Of a stretch of DNA of 64,000 nucleotides, positions 34,438 to 45,120 are shown piece by piece; positions within the stretch are counted from its first letter, which is position 1, and each line of letters starts with the position of its first letter. Below the pieces are notes generated by a model. That model saw only the letters and a program-made list of their open reading frames with translations. It was not told where the DNA came from and did no database searches. The translations under genes and the position numbers were made by a program. The stretch lies in the NCBI RefSeq assembly GCF_030272615.1, contig NC_081405.1, positions 474,146,008 through 474,210,007 of the forward strand, read 5' to 3'. The DNA comes from Cryptomeria japonica. Lineage: Eukaryota > Streptophyta > Pinopsida > Cupressales > Cupressaceae.

Positions 34438-35846
34438 TGATGGTATGCTAAAAGAATAAGGATCCGATCAGCTACTGAGAGGGGTGGGGTGAATCAAGAT
34501 AGAAAACCGATATAAACTTTCACCAATTTTAGAATCAACCTCTCAAAGCAAACTCTAAACTGACAAGTTAAACCACTGAACTACAAATGCAATATCATTG
34601 TCAAGATAAATTGGTTGACTGTTATGATAGATTAATAGTAAACAACTTGAAACTCACAAACATCCAAATACTTTACTGACATAAGTAAAACCTCATTTCA
34701 TATTGTTGTTGGTCATCATAACATATCAAAGTGGATTTAAGCAATTAAGCAATTCAACCATAGTAAGCATAACCATAAAAACATTCACCACTTGACACAA
34801 TACTTTTAACATGGAAACCCAAATGGGAAAAACCACGGTGGGGATGAATACCCACAAGTATTCTAAACTCTTCTGAAGTTTGCCTTGTTAGGAGCTAAGC
34901 CTATTAAAGCTTTACAAAAAGTCCTATTAAGAACAGATCTTGTTAGCGACCACCTAGTTAAGGGATTGACTATAATGCCCTATTAAAAGTAATTCCCTAT
35001 TAGGAGTAACCTCAGTAGAGGATTTGAATCCAAGCTAATGGACCACCTAGTTAGAGGATTCGAATAACACTAAGCTTGTTAGAGCTTACCTAGTTAGGGG
35101 ATTTTAACTATTGTAATTATTAGAAAACAACAAGGGCTGATCTATTTGAATAGCACTACACTTGCTTGTTCAGATCCTTATCATGCTCCTATCTACCTTT
35201 ACACAAATTGTAGATACATCATCCAGTTTGACAACCACACTCAACCTGAACTAAAAATTTGCCAACTCTAAAACAAATCAACTCATCAACCTTATAAACA
35301 AATCAATAGGTCTATAACACAAAAAAAAACCTAATTCTCTCATAGAGATTACAAACAAGTCAATTCAAGTATGACCATTGGATTACATAACAATCTCTGC
35401 ACATCATTCAAGATAGCCTCGACCACTCCTTAATCACCACTTCATCGAACTCAGTAACTCATCACGCGGTTTGCATTACATGCAATATACTTTCTCATTC
35501 CCAAGATAAAAACCTTTATCTCAACATGCCAAAAACACTTTGAAACTCTTCTCATACAACATGCATACATGTCATAATCATTACTGCTCATCATTAGATC
35601 ATAAACCAATATAACAAACTTAATTAGTTAGGGTTTATCATATCAACAAGTAGGGCTTACCGGTTCAACTCTCCAATACTTAGAAATATCGGTTCACTCC
35701 ACAAACTCACCTACTGGTTACAATTCCCTTCACTAGCTCTTCCTATCGGTTACAAAACAACATTGTAACAACATCATTACCGGTTACAATTGACATCAAT
35801 GACAACATAATATTTTATTAATGAAATCTTCATGCAAAGGCCAACA
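34438..35846 (-). repeat. 5' LTR of element C
   Basis: 1,409 bp; minus-strand start TGTTGGCC, end TACCATCA. It contains the CCACGGTTTTTCCC box (34811-34840), the C-run (34478-34492), a GTAACTCATCAC motif (35454) and repeated CCTAGTTAGAGGATT words (34960-35110). It aligns along its length with the D LTR (36845-38241). It lies in D's gag just after the acidic stretch, next to GATTC (35847-35851), the expected duplication whose partner is outside the window. Confidence 0.88.
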
Positions 35847-36765
35847 GATTCCTCATCTATCATTCCTCCATCCACAACAATGAGATAATATATTTTACCT
35901 TTGCCTTTGTACTTCTTATACTTCTCATATTTTTGCTCATTATCGCTATTTGGACAATTAGCAACAATATGTCCAATCTAGTTACATGCAAAACACTTCA
36001 AAGGTAATTTATCTATGTACTTACCGATACCTCTGGGTAAGCGCTTGGCCAACAATGCTTCAAGCTCAATCAGATTATCTTCATCATCAACCTCTATGTT
36101 GGATCTAGAGTTGTGACTATAACTAGCTTCTCTGCTTTTCCTTACTGATGGGTTTGTAACTGAAGCTCTAAATGTATACTCTGATCTCTGAACACTTCCA
36201 TCAAAACCATTTAATTCAAATGTAGTTAATTTACCAATGATGGAGTCAAGAGTTACCTTTGATTTATCAATAGACTTGAGTTCATGAATGGATGCAACTC
36301 GGATAGCCTAGATTGATAGAAGGGTTCTCAACACCTTGCTAACCACTATGGTATCCTCCACTATACCACCAACACTTTTGATCTCATCGACTATCTCCTT
36401 GATCCTCTCACCAAACTGTTGAATGTTCTCTCCTTCAGCCATCCACATATCATCAAATTTACCTCTCAGACTCTCTTCTTTGGCAATCTTAACATGCTCA
36501 TCACCACAATAGATACCCTCAAGTTTCTTCCATACTTCAAATATAGTCTCCAATCCATGGACATCAACATACTCTGAATTGGACAAGGAATTGATAATGG
36601 CCTCCAATGCTTGATTATTCTCCCATTTCTCCTTCTTTTGATCATCTGACAAAATCCCACTAGGCAAGTTATATCTATTAACATGTTTACAATATTGACT
36701 TCCTAAGCTCTTGATATAGCTCTTCATCATATCACTCCAGATTCCTATTGAAATTTGGACCTTCT
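35847..36765 (-). pseudogene. Copia gag (element D), truncated by element C
   Basis: The start MMKKEGPNF at about 36765 is followed by a frameshift near 36745, then IKSLGSQYCKHV, YVDVHGLETIFEVWKKLEGI, RGKFDDMWMAEGENIQQFGE and VVSKVLRTLLSI (36308). After a stop come TNPSVRKSREA, an acidic DDEDNLIELEALLAKRLP and a zinc knuckle CFACN*IGHIVANC with an internal stop (about 35960-35990). It ends in the Lys-rich linker and GGMIDEES. It parallels the C gag throughout, a useful check on the C reconstruction. Confidence 0.88.
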
Positions 36766-36830
36766 TTCTTCATCATGTTCTCCTAGATCTTTTCCTCAAT
36801 CTATTAGGCTTAAACACAAGAGGACCTAAT

Positions 36831-36842
36831 GCTTTGATACCA
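36831..36842 (-). promoter_or_regulatory. Primer-binding site of element D (initiator tRNA-Met)
   Basis: Minus-strand TGGTATCAAAGC, identical to that of element A, two bases after the LTR end. Confidence 0.88.
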
Positions 36843-36844
36843 AC

Positions 36845-38241
36845 TGATAATATGATGAAACAATAAGGATCTGGTCAACTACTGAGAGGGGGGGGATGAA
36901 TCAATAGATAGAAAACAAACTAAACTTTCACCAAACTTAAAACCAAATCATAAATCATTCACTGAACTAACACTATAACAAAAATTGATACTGCATTGTC
37001 AAGCTTACCAATTGACTAAAACATCAATGATACAATGTAACAGATATGAAACTCACATACCATTTAACCAAAACATTAAACCACTTTACTAACATCAGTA
37101 ATAACTCATTCAAATCACTTCTGGTCATGTAATCATATCTAAGAGGATTTACCAGTTAATCATATCAACCATATCAAAACATATAACCACAAAATCATTC
37201 ACCACTTGACACAATGATTTTTGACATGGAAACCTAAATGATAAAAACCACGGTGGGGATGAATACCCACAAGTATTCTGAACTCTTCTGAAGTTTTCCC
37301 TATTAGGAGCCAAGCCTTCTTAGAAGCTTTACAAAAAAAATTTGTTAGGAACAGATCCGGTTAAGGGATTGACTACAATGCCCTATTAAAGGCAATACCA
37401 TGTTAGGAGTAACCTCGATAGAGGATTTCAAATCCAATTTAATGGATCACCTAGTTAGAGGATTTAGACAACACCGAGCCTGTTAAATCTTACCCAGTTA
37501 GGGGATTTAATGGTTGTAATGGTTAGAGAACAACAAGATTTTTGTTGATCTGGTAATAGCATTGCTCTACTTAGTCAGATCCTTTTATGCTCCTATCTAC
37601 CTTCAAAACATTTTGTAGACACTCCTTCTGGTTCGGCAACATTCTCACTACCACACTTGACAAAAATTGCCAACACAATTACAAAACAACTCATCAACCT
37701 TATAAGAAAATACAATAGGTCGGTAACACATTACAAAACCTAAATTGTCATAGAGATTACAAACATATCAATTAAAACATGACTGCTGGATTACATATCA
37801 ATCAGCTACACATTGTTTAAGACAACTTTGTCGGTCCTGGATCACCGTACATTGGATCTTGTAACTCATCACGTGTTATTCACTTCATGCTATGCATTTG
37901 TTCATTCCCAAGATAAATAGTTATCTCTACGCACCAAAACCACTTTGAAACTCATCATGTGCATCATGCATACGTGGCATCTCTATCTCCAATCACCATT
38001 TGATCATAGACCAACATAACCGATTCTCCAAGCTCCATCAGTTAGGGTTTGACATATCAACTGGTTGGGGTTACCAGTTGATCATTCTGCTTCAAATACC
38101 AATACCGGTTTCCATCACTTCTCTACTATTGGTTGCATTACTGCATCACTATCGATTGCAATACAACTCCATTATTGGTTATTATTGACATAAATGACAA
38201 CACTATACTTCATTAATACAATCTTCATGCAATGCCAACAC
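36845..38241 (-). repeat. 5' LTR of element D
   Basis: 1,397 bp; minus-strand start TGTTGGC, end TTATCA. Same landmarks as the C LTR: CACGGTTTTTATC (37225-37254), G-run (36888-36895) and GTAACTCATCAC (37861). Confidence 0.87.
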
Positions 38242-39978
38242 TACCATCTGATTCTTTCTGGTTCTTATATTTCCTTCTCTACAACCTTCTACAACTCTTC
38301 TCTGTTGATTTGGTCACCACCGATTTACTCCTCTATTAGACTCAATGGCTAGCTACTAGTTTCCTCACTATTATCGATTGAACTCTTCAACCTAAATCTC
38401 TCTCACACTCAGTCTCTTCTCTAATTGTCTTTTATCACTTGACTGATTTGCTCTCACATGTACTACCAACACTCTCTCCTTCAACAACCCAAATAATATC
38501 TTTGGCTCGCATTCTTATAGCCAGATTTTCCCACCAAGATGTGAGTTTGAACATTGGCACACTAAGGTTTCTGCCATGCACTGAATCTACATTTGATCTG
38601 ATCTCTGATCATCGTGACATATCAAATTCAATCTAATATCATGTCCTTGATCGATGTTCAACAATCAATCAATGAGCATCACCCATTTATTTACCTTGTG
38701 AAACACTTCGTCTCTCTTTAGCCATCTATAGCATGTTTTTTGACCTTTTGTCTAATTGATCACGTGAGTGATGTGGTTTCCTTTATCCCCTTTGATCTGC
38801 AAGATCATTCTTTACTGTATCTCTTTTGTTTCCTTCATCTCGAGCCTCAATCCTCTGGTTTTCTTCCTCAAGCTTCGCAGTCGCCATTAAATGTTGGATC
38901 AATCACCAACAACCTCATCAACCCATCACATCGACCTGTGCATGCATGCCACTTCACCTCCATGTGGTCCCTTTTATCGACATCCACCTTTGCTAGGATT
39001 TCTATGTCGATTTGGATAGGATCACTGACCAACCACACAACTGGGTTCATCTACCAGTTCACAAACCCTATTGGTTATACCCTAACCAGTTTGCCTTTAC
39101 CCTTGTACTTTGCTTCTCTTCTGATGGAGCACCTAAACCAGTCAACACACTTGCTAACCTACCTTATGATCACCTTCATCAGAGGAGAACCTTCTACATC
39201 TGCACTTTATCAACATTACTGATGGACATACTTACTGGTAAACTCATTGATGACCTCATGTCATCAATCTTCAACACACTCCATCTGTTTGCATCTATGG
39301 TAACAGCTTTCTTCACCACAAGACCGGTTCTGCTATTAACATGTTTGTCAAAGTGACAAACATATCCTTCCTTCATTGTACTGACAACTCAACATGTCTA
39401 TCTAGTTGATCTAGTGCATATCTCTGATCTCGTGCACCTAAGACAACTTAGTGTTTCACCAGTTGATCTGGTGTGATCCTTCAAACACTTGCCTTTAACT
39501 CTTTTATCTTATCTCTGAGAACTATGATGCATTCCATGCATAATAGGAGATAAGCTCCACTTACCGATAGGAGTGGATCCTTGACATATGCATCCTGCAA
39601 CTCCGGTTGGACATATTCACTATCAGTCATCTTATTCAAGTGGTGACTGCATCTTTATCTGGTGGGAGTCCTGCTATTTCACATCCACACAACATACCAA
39701 TGGCTTGCACATACTTCACCTCCATTGTTGATGTGATTGAGGTAACATTCCCCCTCTTCATCACAATCAACCACCCAACATCTTTCTCTCTTGTTGGTGA
39801 CAACCATGCACTGCCAACATGTCTCTTACCGATCTGTAGTTGTCATGTCTTCAACACAATTCAACACTAACTTGTGTACCAGTGACTCTAATGGCCAATA
39901 TGATAGCATTTCTCCTGAATCTCCCATAATGGTTGACATCCTATACCTGTTGACATCAATGACAACACAATAACAACA
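38242..39978 (-). mobile_element. LTR-like block G between element D and the LINE
   Basis: Its right edge, minus-strand TGTTGTTATTGTGTTGTCAT, looks like the start of the other copia-type LTRs here (TG, then TTGTCATTGATG within 40 bp) and cuts the LINE ORF2 exactly. The opposite end is not seen because D abuts it. The C/T-rich body gives plus-strand ORFs (38439-39870) with no family signature, which I regard as chance. It may be an LTR plus part of an interior. Confidence 0.45.
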
Positions 39979-42918
39979 ATATCGATCCTCAAGGATAAGG
40001 CAAGTTTTCCATCCCAAGAATCTGTCCAGAAATTAGCTTTCTCCAGATTCCCCAATTACCAGGTGATGTGCTTTGTGATCATTTTCCTGCTAGACAATAA
40101 AAAAGTCCACACTGTGGATCATCTAGGTGGCTCATGAATAGTAAAAATCCTCTCACCATCTAATGAGTCCAAACATTTATGGTTTAAGATCTAAACCCAT
40201 TCATGATTGGGTTTTACATACATCTGCCAAATCAATTCGGCCCCCATAGCTTCATTCAAGAAGCACCACTTTCTTAGCCCAACACCTCCCACCAAACAAG
40301 GTTGACATACATTATTCCAAGCTACCAGTGGAATTTTGTCTTCATCACTCTTTCCATTCCAAAAGAGTTTCCTCATAAAATGGCTAATGCTTCTAACTAT
40401 TTTTTCTGGAACTTTAAAACACATCATGGAATAAATTGGCATTGTAGATAAGACTGATTTCAATAATAACAACCTACCAGCTGAGGTGAGCCATTTGCAT
40501 TTCCAACCTTCTATCTTATTGACACAATTATCAAATAATATCTACCACAAATGTGTTATATTGCTCCCCCCAAACAAAGGTGTTCCCTAGAATCTCCCTA
40601 GGAGAGAGCCAACTTTGACACCAAAGATCTTACCTATTTCTCTTTTCTTTCTAAGATCTGTATTAAAGAAAAAAACATCTGATTTCTTTCAATTCACCTA
40701 CTGCCCAGATGCTTCACAAAAGACAATAAGATGAGCTTCCTTTAGTGAGGCATCCCCGAAAAGGATTGTGTCATTTGCAAATTGTTGATGAGTGACTGCA
40801 TCCACACCATCAACAACCAAAACACCTTTCCATTTTCCCTCACCTCTCAACTGTTGAATATATCTACCGAGGACCTTAGCCAAAATGATGAAGAGAAATA
40901 GGGAGATAGGATCCCCTTTCCTCAAACCGCGAGAATCTTGGAAAAATCCTTGTGGACTTCCATTAACTAACATAGAATTCCACGGTCTGTCAATGCATGC
41001 TTTCACCCAATTAATCCAATGGGCTGAGAACCCAAACTTATCAAGGACATGAAAAAGGAAATATCGGTCCACCATGTCATATGCTTTCCTAATATCCAAT
41101 TTCATTAACATCCTCTCAACCTTTGCTTTCCTGATAGAATGTATGGCTTCATGGGCTATAATGATACCTTCAACAATTGATCTACCCAGCACAAAGCCAC
41201 TTTGTTCCTCAAGATAATAAATTTTAACAAAGGCTTCAATCTATTCATAATGACCTTGGCAATCACCTTGTATAACACGTTACATAGAGAAATGGGTCTA
41301 AAATCCCTAAAGGATTTCGACTTCTCAATTTTGGAGATTAAGGCAAGAAAGGTACAATTTAGCTTTTTTCAACTTTGAAATTGACTCTTGCCTCTTCCAC
41401 CACCTGCCAGACCTCATGACCAACCACATCCCAAAATTGTTGGTAGAAAAAAGTTGGAAATCCATCTAGTCTTGGAGCCTTGTCAGCCACCATCGAGAAA
41501 ACAACCTGCTTCACTTCATCAATTAAAATGGGTTTACACAGGACTTGATTTTGATTATCTAAAATAACCTTAGGAATATTATTCAAGAGAGTATCTTGAT
41601 GCTGAGAGTCTAAGCTCTGGCTCTTTGAGAGTAACTCTGAGAAGAAATCCATAACTTCTTTGTTAATGTCCTCCAAATTATCCAGAACATCATTAGCCCT
41701 ATTCTTGATGATCGTCACCTTATTCCAAGAAATCCTAACCTTAAAAAAGTTATGATGGGTTGTACAAGGTTCGAGTACCTTTCAAATACCTTCTTTTACT
41801 TAATCAAAACAAAGTTATGAAAAAACTTTGTGTTCCTGTCTCCTTCCTTTAGCCAACCTTCTCTGGACTTTTGTTTCCAATATACTTCTTCCCTAGCCAG
41901 GATTTCATTAAGTCTGGATTTGAGATCCTTTTCCTTGTTGAAGGCATCCAATGTCATGCCATGGTCCATAATAGTTGACTCTAGGTCCTTGAGCTCAGCT
42001 TCAACAATACTTGTGTTCACAAAAATATTCCCAAACTTAACTTTGTTCCATTCTTTTAGCTTACCTTTAAGGTACTGCAATTATTTTAAAAACTTAAAGT
42101 CCTATGATCCATTTCTCAAAGGGGCCTCCTGCCATGAGGAGGTAACCAACTCCTTCAAAGAGGGGTCATGAAGCCACATCTTTTCAAATTTGAAAGGACA
42201 TCTGATCGGAGCACTATCTAGACATATCAAAAGCTCAATGGGAAAATGGTCAGAAGCCACCATCAGTAAGACCCCAGCTTCAAACAAAAGAGGTTTAGAA
42301 GCCCAATTACCCCCCAAGAAAAATTTGTTGAACTTCTCCGCAATGTGCTCCCTACCAACCCACCAATTTGACCAAGTGAAAGTCCCTTGGTTTGTCTTGA
42401 CTTCCCGCAGGCCATTGTCTGAGACAAAGTTTTGGAAACCCAATTGCGAGGTAGTGACACCTACCTTACCCCTTTTCTTATCTCCAGAATCCAAGATAGC
42501 ATTGAAATCATGCCCAAGAACAACTAAATCCTAGTTTAAGTTGCTCAAAATCACTAATAATTGTTTCTATTTCCAATTGCATATTATCTCTTATTGGGCC
42601 ATAAACATTGACCGGAAAGAAGTCACAATTAATATCAAAGGAATGGACCTTGCACAATTACCATGACTGTGAATTGATAAGTTCCTCCACCTTAATGAGA
42701 GCAGGGTTCTAGATTATCCCCAACCCACCTGAAGAATCCACAACACTCAAAAAAATCCCTGCCAAAGACCTCCATGCTCCAAGCCACCTGACAGCCTCCT
42801 TCAGGCAAATCTTAGTTTCTTGCAGACAAACAAGATCCGGTTTCATCTGATCCAACCCTCACCTAATCAGACGACACTTTTCAAGGGCATTACAACCCCT
42901 AACATTCTAGCTAAGGAG
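39979..42918 (-). pseudogene. LINE (L1-type) ORF2: endonuclease and reverse transcriptase, 3'-truncated
   Basis: It starts MKLLS*NVRGCNALEK (42918), the usual plant L1 endonuclease N-terminus, with PDLVCLQETK next. The endonuclease continues through VNVYGPIRDN, GTFTWSN (about 42375) and SDHFPIEL (about 42235). RT follows: KAPRLDGFPTFFYQ (about 41440-41480), MLMKLDIRKAYDMVD (41070-41110), SRGLRKGDPIS, then THQQFANDTILFGD, where the expected FADD is FAND, replacing a catalytic Asp. The 3' zinc-region precursors PLVAWNNVCQP, GGVGLRKW and KANFWTDSWDGKLAL reach block G at 39979. Stops and frameshifts abound. Confidence 0.88.
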
Positions 42919-43080
42919 TTTCATTTTCCTTCAAGAAGGGGACCTCCCTTCCCTACTGATAGTTTAGATTAACCTTTAGCATTCCTTGCCATTGCAATCC
43001 GAATTCTATTGGGTTTTAAACCCCTGGATTTCTTTTCACTGATAGATGCTTTATCAATTTGAGAGTCAGACTACTAAATG

Positions 43081-43620
43081 GTTCAAAATTCCAAAATGTC
43101 CTCTTCATCTAAAGCACCCCAATTTTCCTCCTCATCCTCCTCCCAAGAATTATCATCACCACCATCACCGAACCCTACCCCTATTTCATTGACCAAGTTA
43201 TCACACTTCTCTTGAATGTGTGTCCACTCGCCATCGAATTGTCTAACCTTATGGGAGCCCTCAATACTTGCACGAATAACAATCATAGCAGCTTCAACCT
43301 TGTTGAGCACTTCTTCCATTAGCTACATGGCATCCAACTGATTTTCTATGAGTGTCCCTCGTGTCTTTTCATCCATTTTTAAATCCTTTGAAGTAGGTCC
43401 ACTATCCTCCATCTCATGCTTTAAGGAGGGAAAAATCCCAATGTCCTGGGTATGTGACTGACCAGCCGTCTTATGTACCTCATCAAAATGTTCCACACTA
43501 TCTTCTAGTGAGGATTCAACTAACTTTCCCTTATGACCAATCAAACAAACCTCCTTCGAGTGTCCATCCTTATTACAAACCAAGCATTTTTCCAGATGAT
43601 CCTCAACCTCAATCTGCTGC
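43081..43620 (-). pseudogene. LINE ORF1 C-terminal part with CCHC zinc knuckle
   Basis: The frame enters from element E's edge with EVEDHLEKCLVCNKDGHSKEVC, a complete CX2CX4HX4C knuckle, then acidic, disordered sequence. One stop lies at 43320-43322 (DAM*LMEEVLN), and it ends in the Glu-rich WEEDEEENWGALDEED. It is about 160 bp upstream of ORF2 in the same orientation, as in plant L1 elements. The N-terminal half lies beyond element E's insertion. Confidence 0.75.
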
Positions 43621-45099
43621 TATAGACGTATTAATCTGACCACTTTCTAAAATAAATATTTAATATTTTTTTTAAATACATCTTAATTAAATATTATTTA
43701 ATTAATTTCTTCATTTTCATCTATTTGATTAAATAAATTATTTAATTTATTTAATTCAATTAACCTAAACCTTTTCTAGCCTTTAATTAAATAAATCACT
43801 TTATTTAATTAAATCCCCTTTTCTCCCTTTTAATCAAATTTACATTTAATTAAATTAACCTTTGCACATAAATAAATCTAATTTATTTATAAAATCTCCC
43901 ACTTGAATGTATGCAAGTTGCATCTATTTTGATTGAAATAAAGCAATTTTATTTTAATTAAAATCCTAAATCCCCCCACTTGCATTTTCCTACATCTCCC
44001 ATTTGCCTCCTAAACCTCTTCTAGAGCCTTCTAGATTCTTCTAAACTATCTTAATTGGCCTAATCAACTCCTAATCATGTCCTTTCCCTAAATTTGAGGA
44101 AGTCACTTCTCAAGTTTGGAGGAAAGTCTTCTAAATGCATTTAAGGTTATATTTCTTCAACAAGCTAACTTGTTGAGTTTCCCCAAATTTAGAAGGACTC
44201 TTACAAATTTGTCCCCAAAGTCTTCCAAACCATTAATGGTTAACTCAACCTTCCTCTCATGGTTAGAGACTTTCTATCTAACTTAACCCTCATCTAACCC
44301 AAGGGTCTTATCAAGCACTCATGGCTTTAACCTTGGTTATCCCATTAACCCTTGCACAAGAGTTTACCCCTTTGGTAAAAGCTTTATCCAATGGATGACC
44401 CTAACCCAATTTCAACCTTATCTCGTAAGGTAACCTTCATGTCTTCTCAGGAATTTAATGCCTCTTGCATCTCCTCTCAATCCACCTCTTGTTGACAATT
44501 GTCACCATTTCATTGGTGAAAATTATAAACATGGATTGAGTAACTTTCAATCCTAGCCATTGTTAAGATTATCCAATCTTAACCCTCCATTGCCTCATTT
44601 TCCCTATAAATATTGCTCTCATTCTTCATTCTCCATATCCAAGTTTCATGCATATGCATTATAGTCTAATTTACTAATGATTTTAGCCTCTCTTTGTTGA
44701 AATATCATCATAACATTTAAAAGCATTTCATTTCATATTATAGAATATTCATGCTAGTATATCATGTGAGGATAATTTAGAAATATCTTTATCATATCAC
44801 TATCTTCATCTTAGCTTAGGCATCATAGCTTTTAACATATCATATAGATCTTAGAATGCATTCATTCATATAGATCACAATATCAGTCGTTCTTGGAGTT
44901 GTCATTCATAAGTCATTTGCTCAATGATCTGAGAGCAAAATATTGACTTTAGGAATCCTATGAGATAGAGAACAATGGGACACCCCTTGGGAAGTTAAAC
45001 TAGTTTAAATTAGTTTATACTTACAGTAAGAGTCTCATTGGTATGTAGGTCATTTGATCTCAATTTAATTGTTTTGATCACCATATTTTCCTACGTACA
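43621..45099 (+). repeat. 5' LTR of element E
   Basis: Starts TATAGACG (TG decayed; TGTAGACG in the 3' copy) and ends CGTACA. The first 170 bp align with 60707-60883, rich in TTTAATTAAATAAA words. A TATA-like CCCTATAAATA occurs at 44603-44613, a candidate promoter. The end is set by the primer site. Confidence 0.83.
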
Positions 45100-45103
45100 T
45101 CTT

Positions 45104-45120
45104 TGGCACCACCATGGGGC
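45104..45120 (+). promoter_or_regulatory. Primer-binding site of element E (tRNA-Lys)
   Basis: TGGCACCACCATGGGGC fits the complement of plant tRNA-Lys (TGGCGCCCACCGTGGGGC) with one missing C and two CG-site transitions. Confidence 0.65.

Larger units (their letters stand above)
1..35846 (-). mobile_element. Ty1/copia element C, interrupted, truncated by the left window edge
   Basis: The element reads right to left: 5' LTR (34438-35846), methionine-tRNA primer site, gag (33772-34367, then 3893 down to about 3500), protease, GAG-pre-integrase, integrase and reverse transcriptase to base 1. RNase H and the 3' LTR lie beyond the window. This is the copia order (integrase before RT). Two younger insertions split it: element X (3899-33771) within gag and solo LTR S (1846-3021) before integrase. 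In both cases, deleting the insert and one copy of the 5-bp duplication makes the flanking reading frames continuous, so the pieces belong to one element. C itself sits in the gag of element D. Confidence 0.9.
35847..38241 (-). mobile_element. Copia element D, 5' part (host of element C)
   Basis: 5' LTR at 36845-38241, primer site, then gag to 35847, where C is inserted. The remainder of D should lie beyond C, left of the window. It belongs to the same family as C by LTR and gag similarity. Confidence 0.85.

Noticed and set aside
38439-39870. Several plus-strand ORFs of 60-160 codons
   Set aside because: The region is C/T-rich, the frames overlap on both strands, and none shows a domain or repeat expected of a gene. 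They are best explained as chance.
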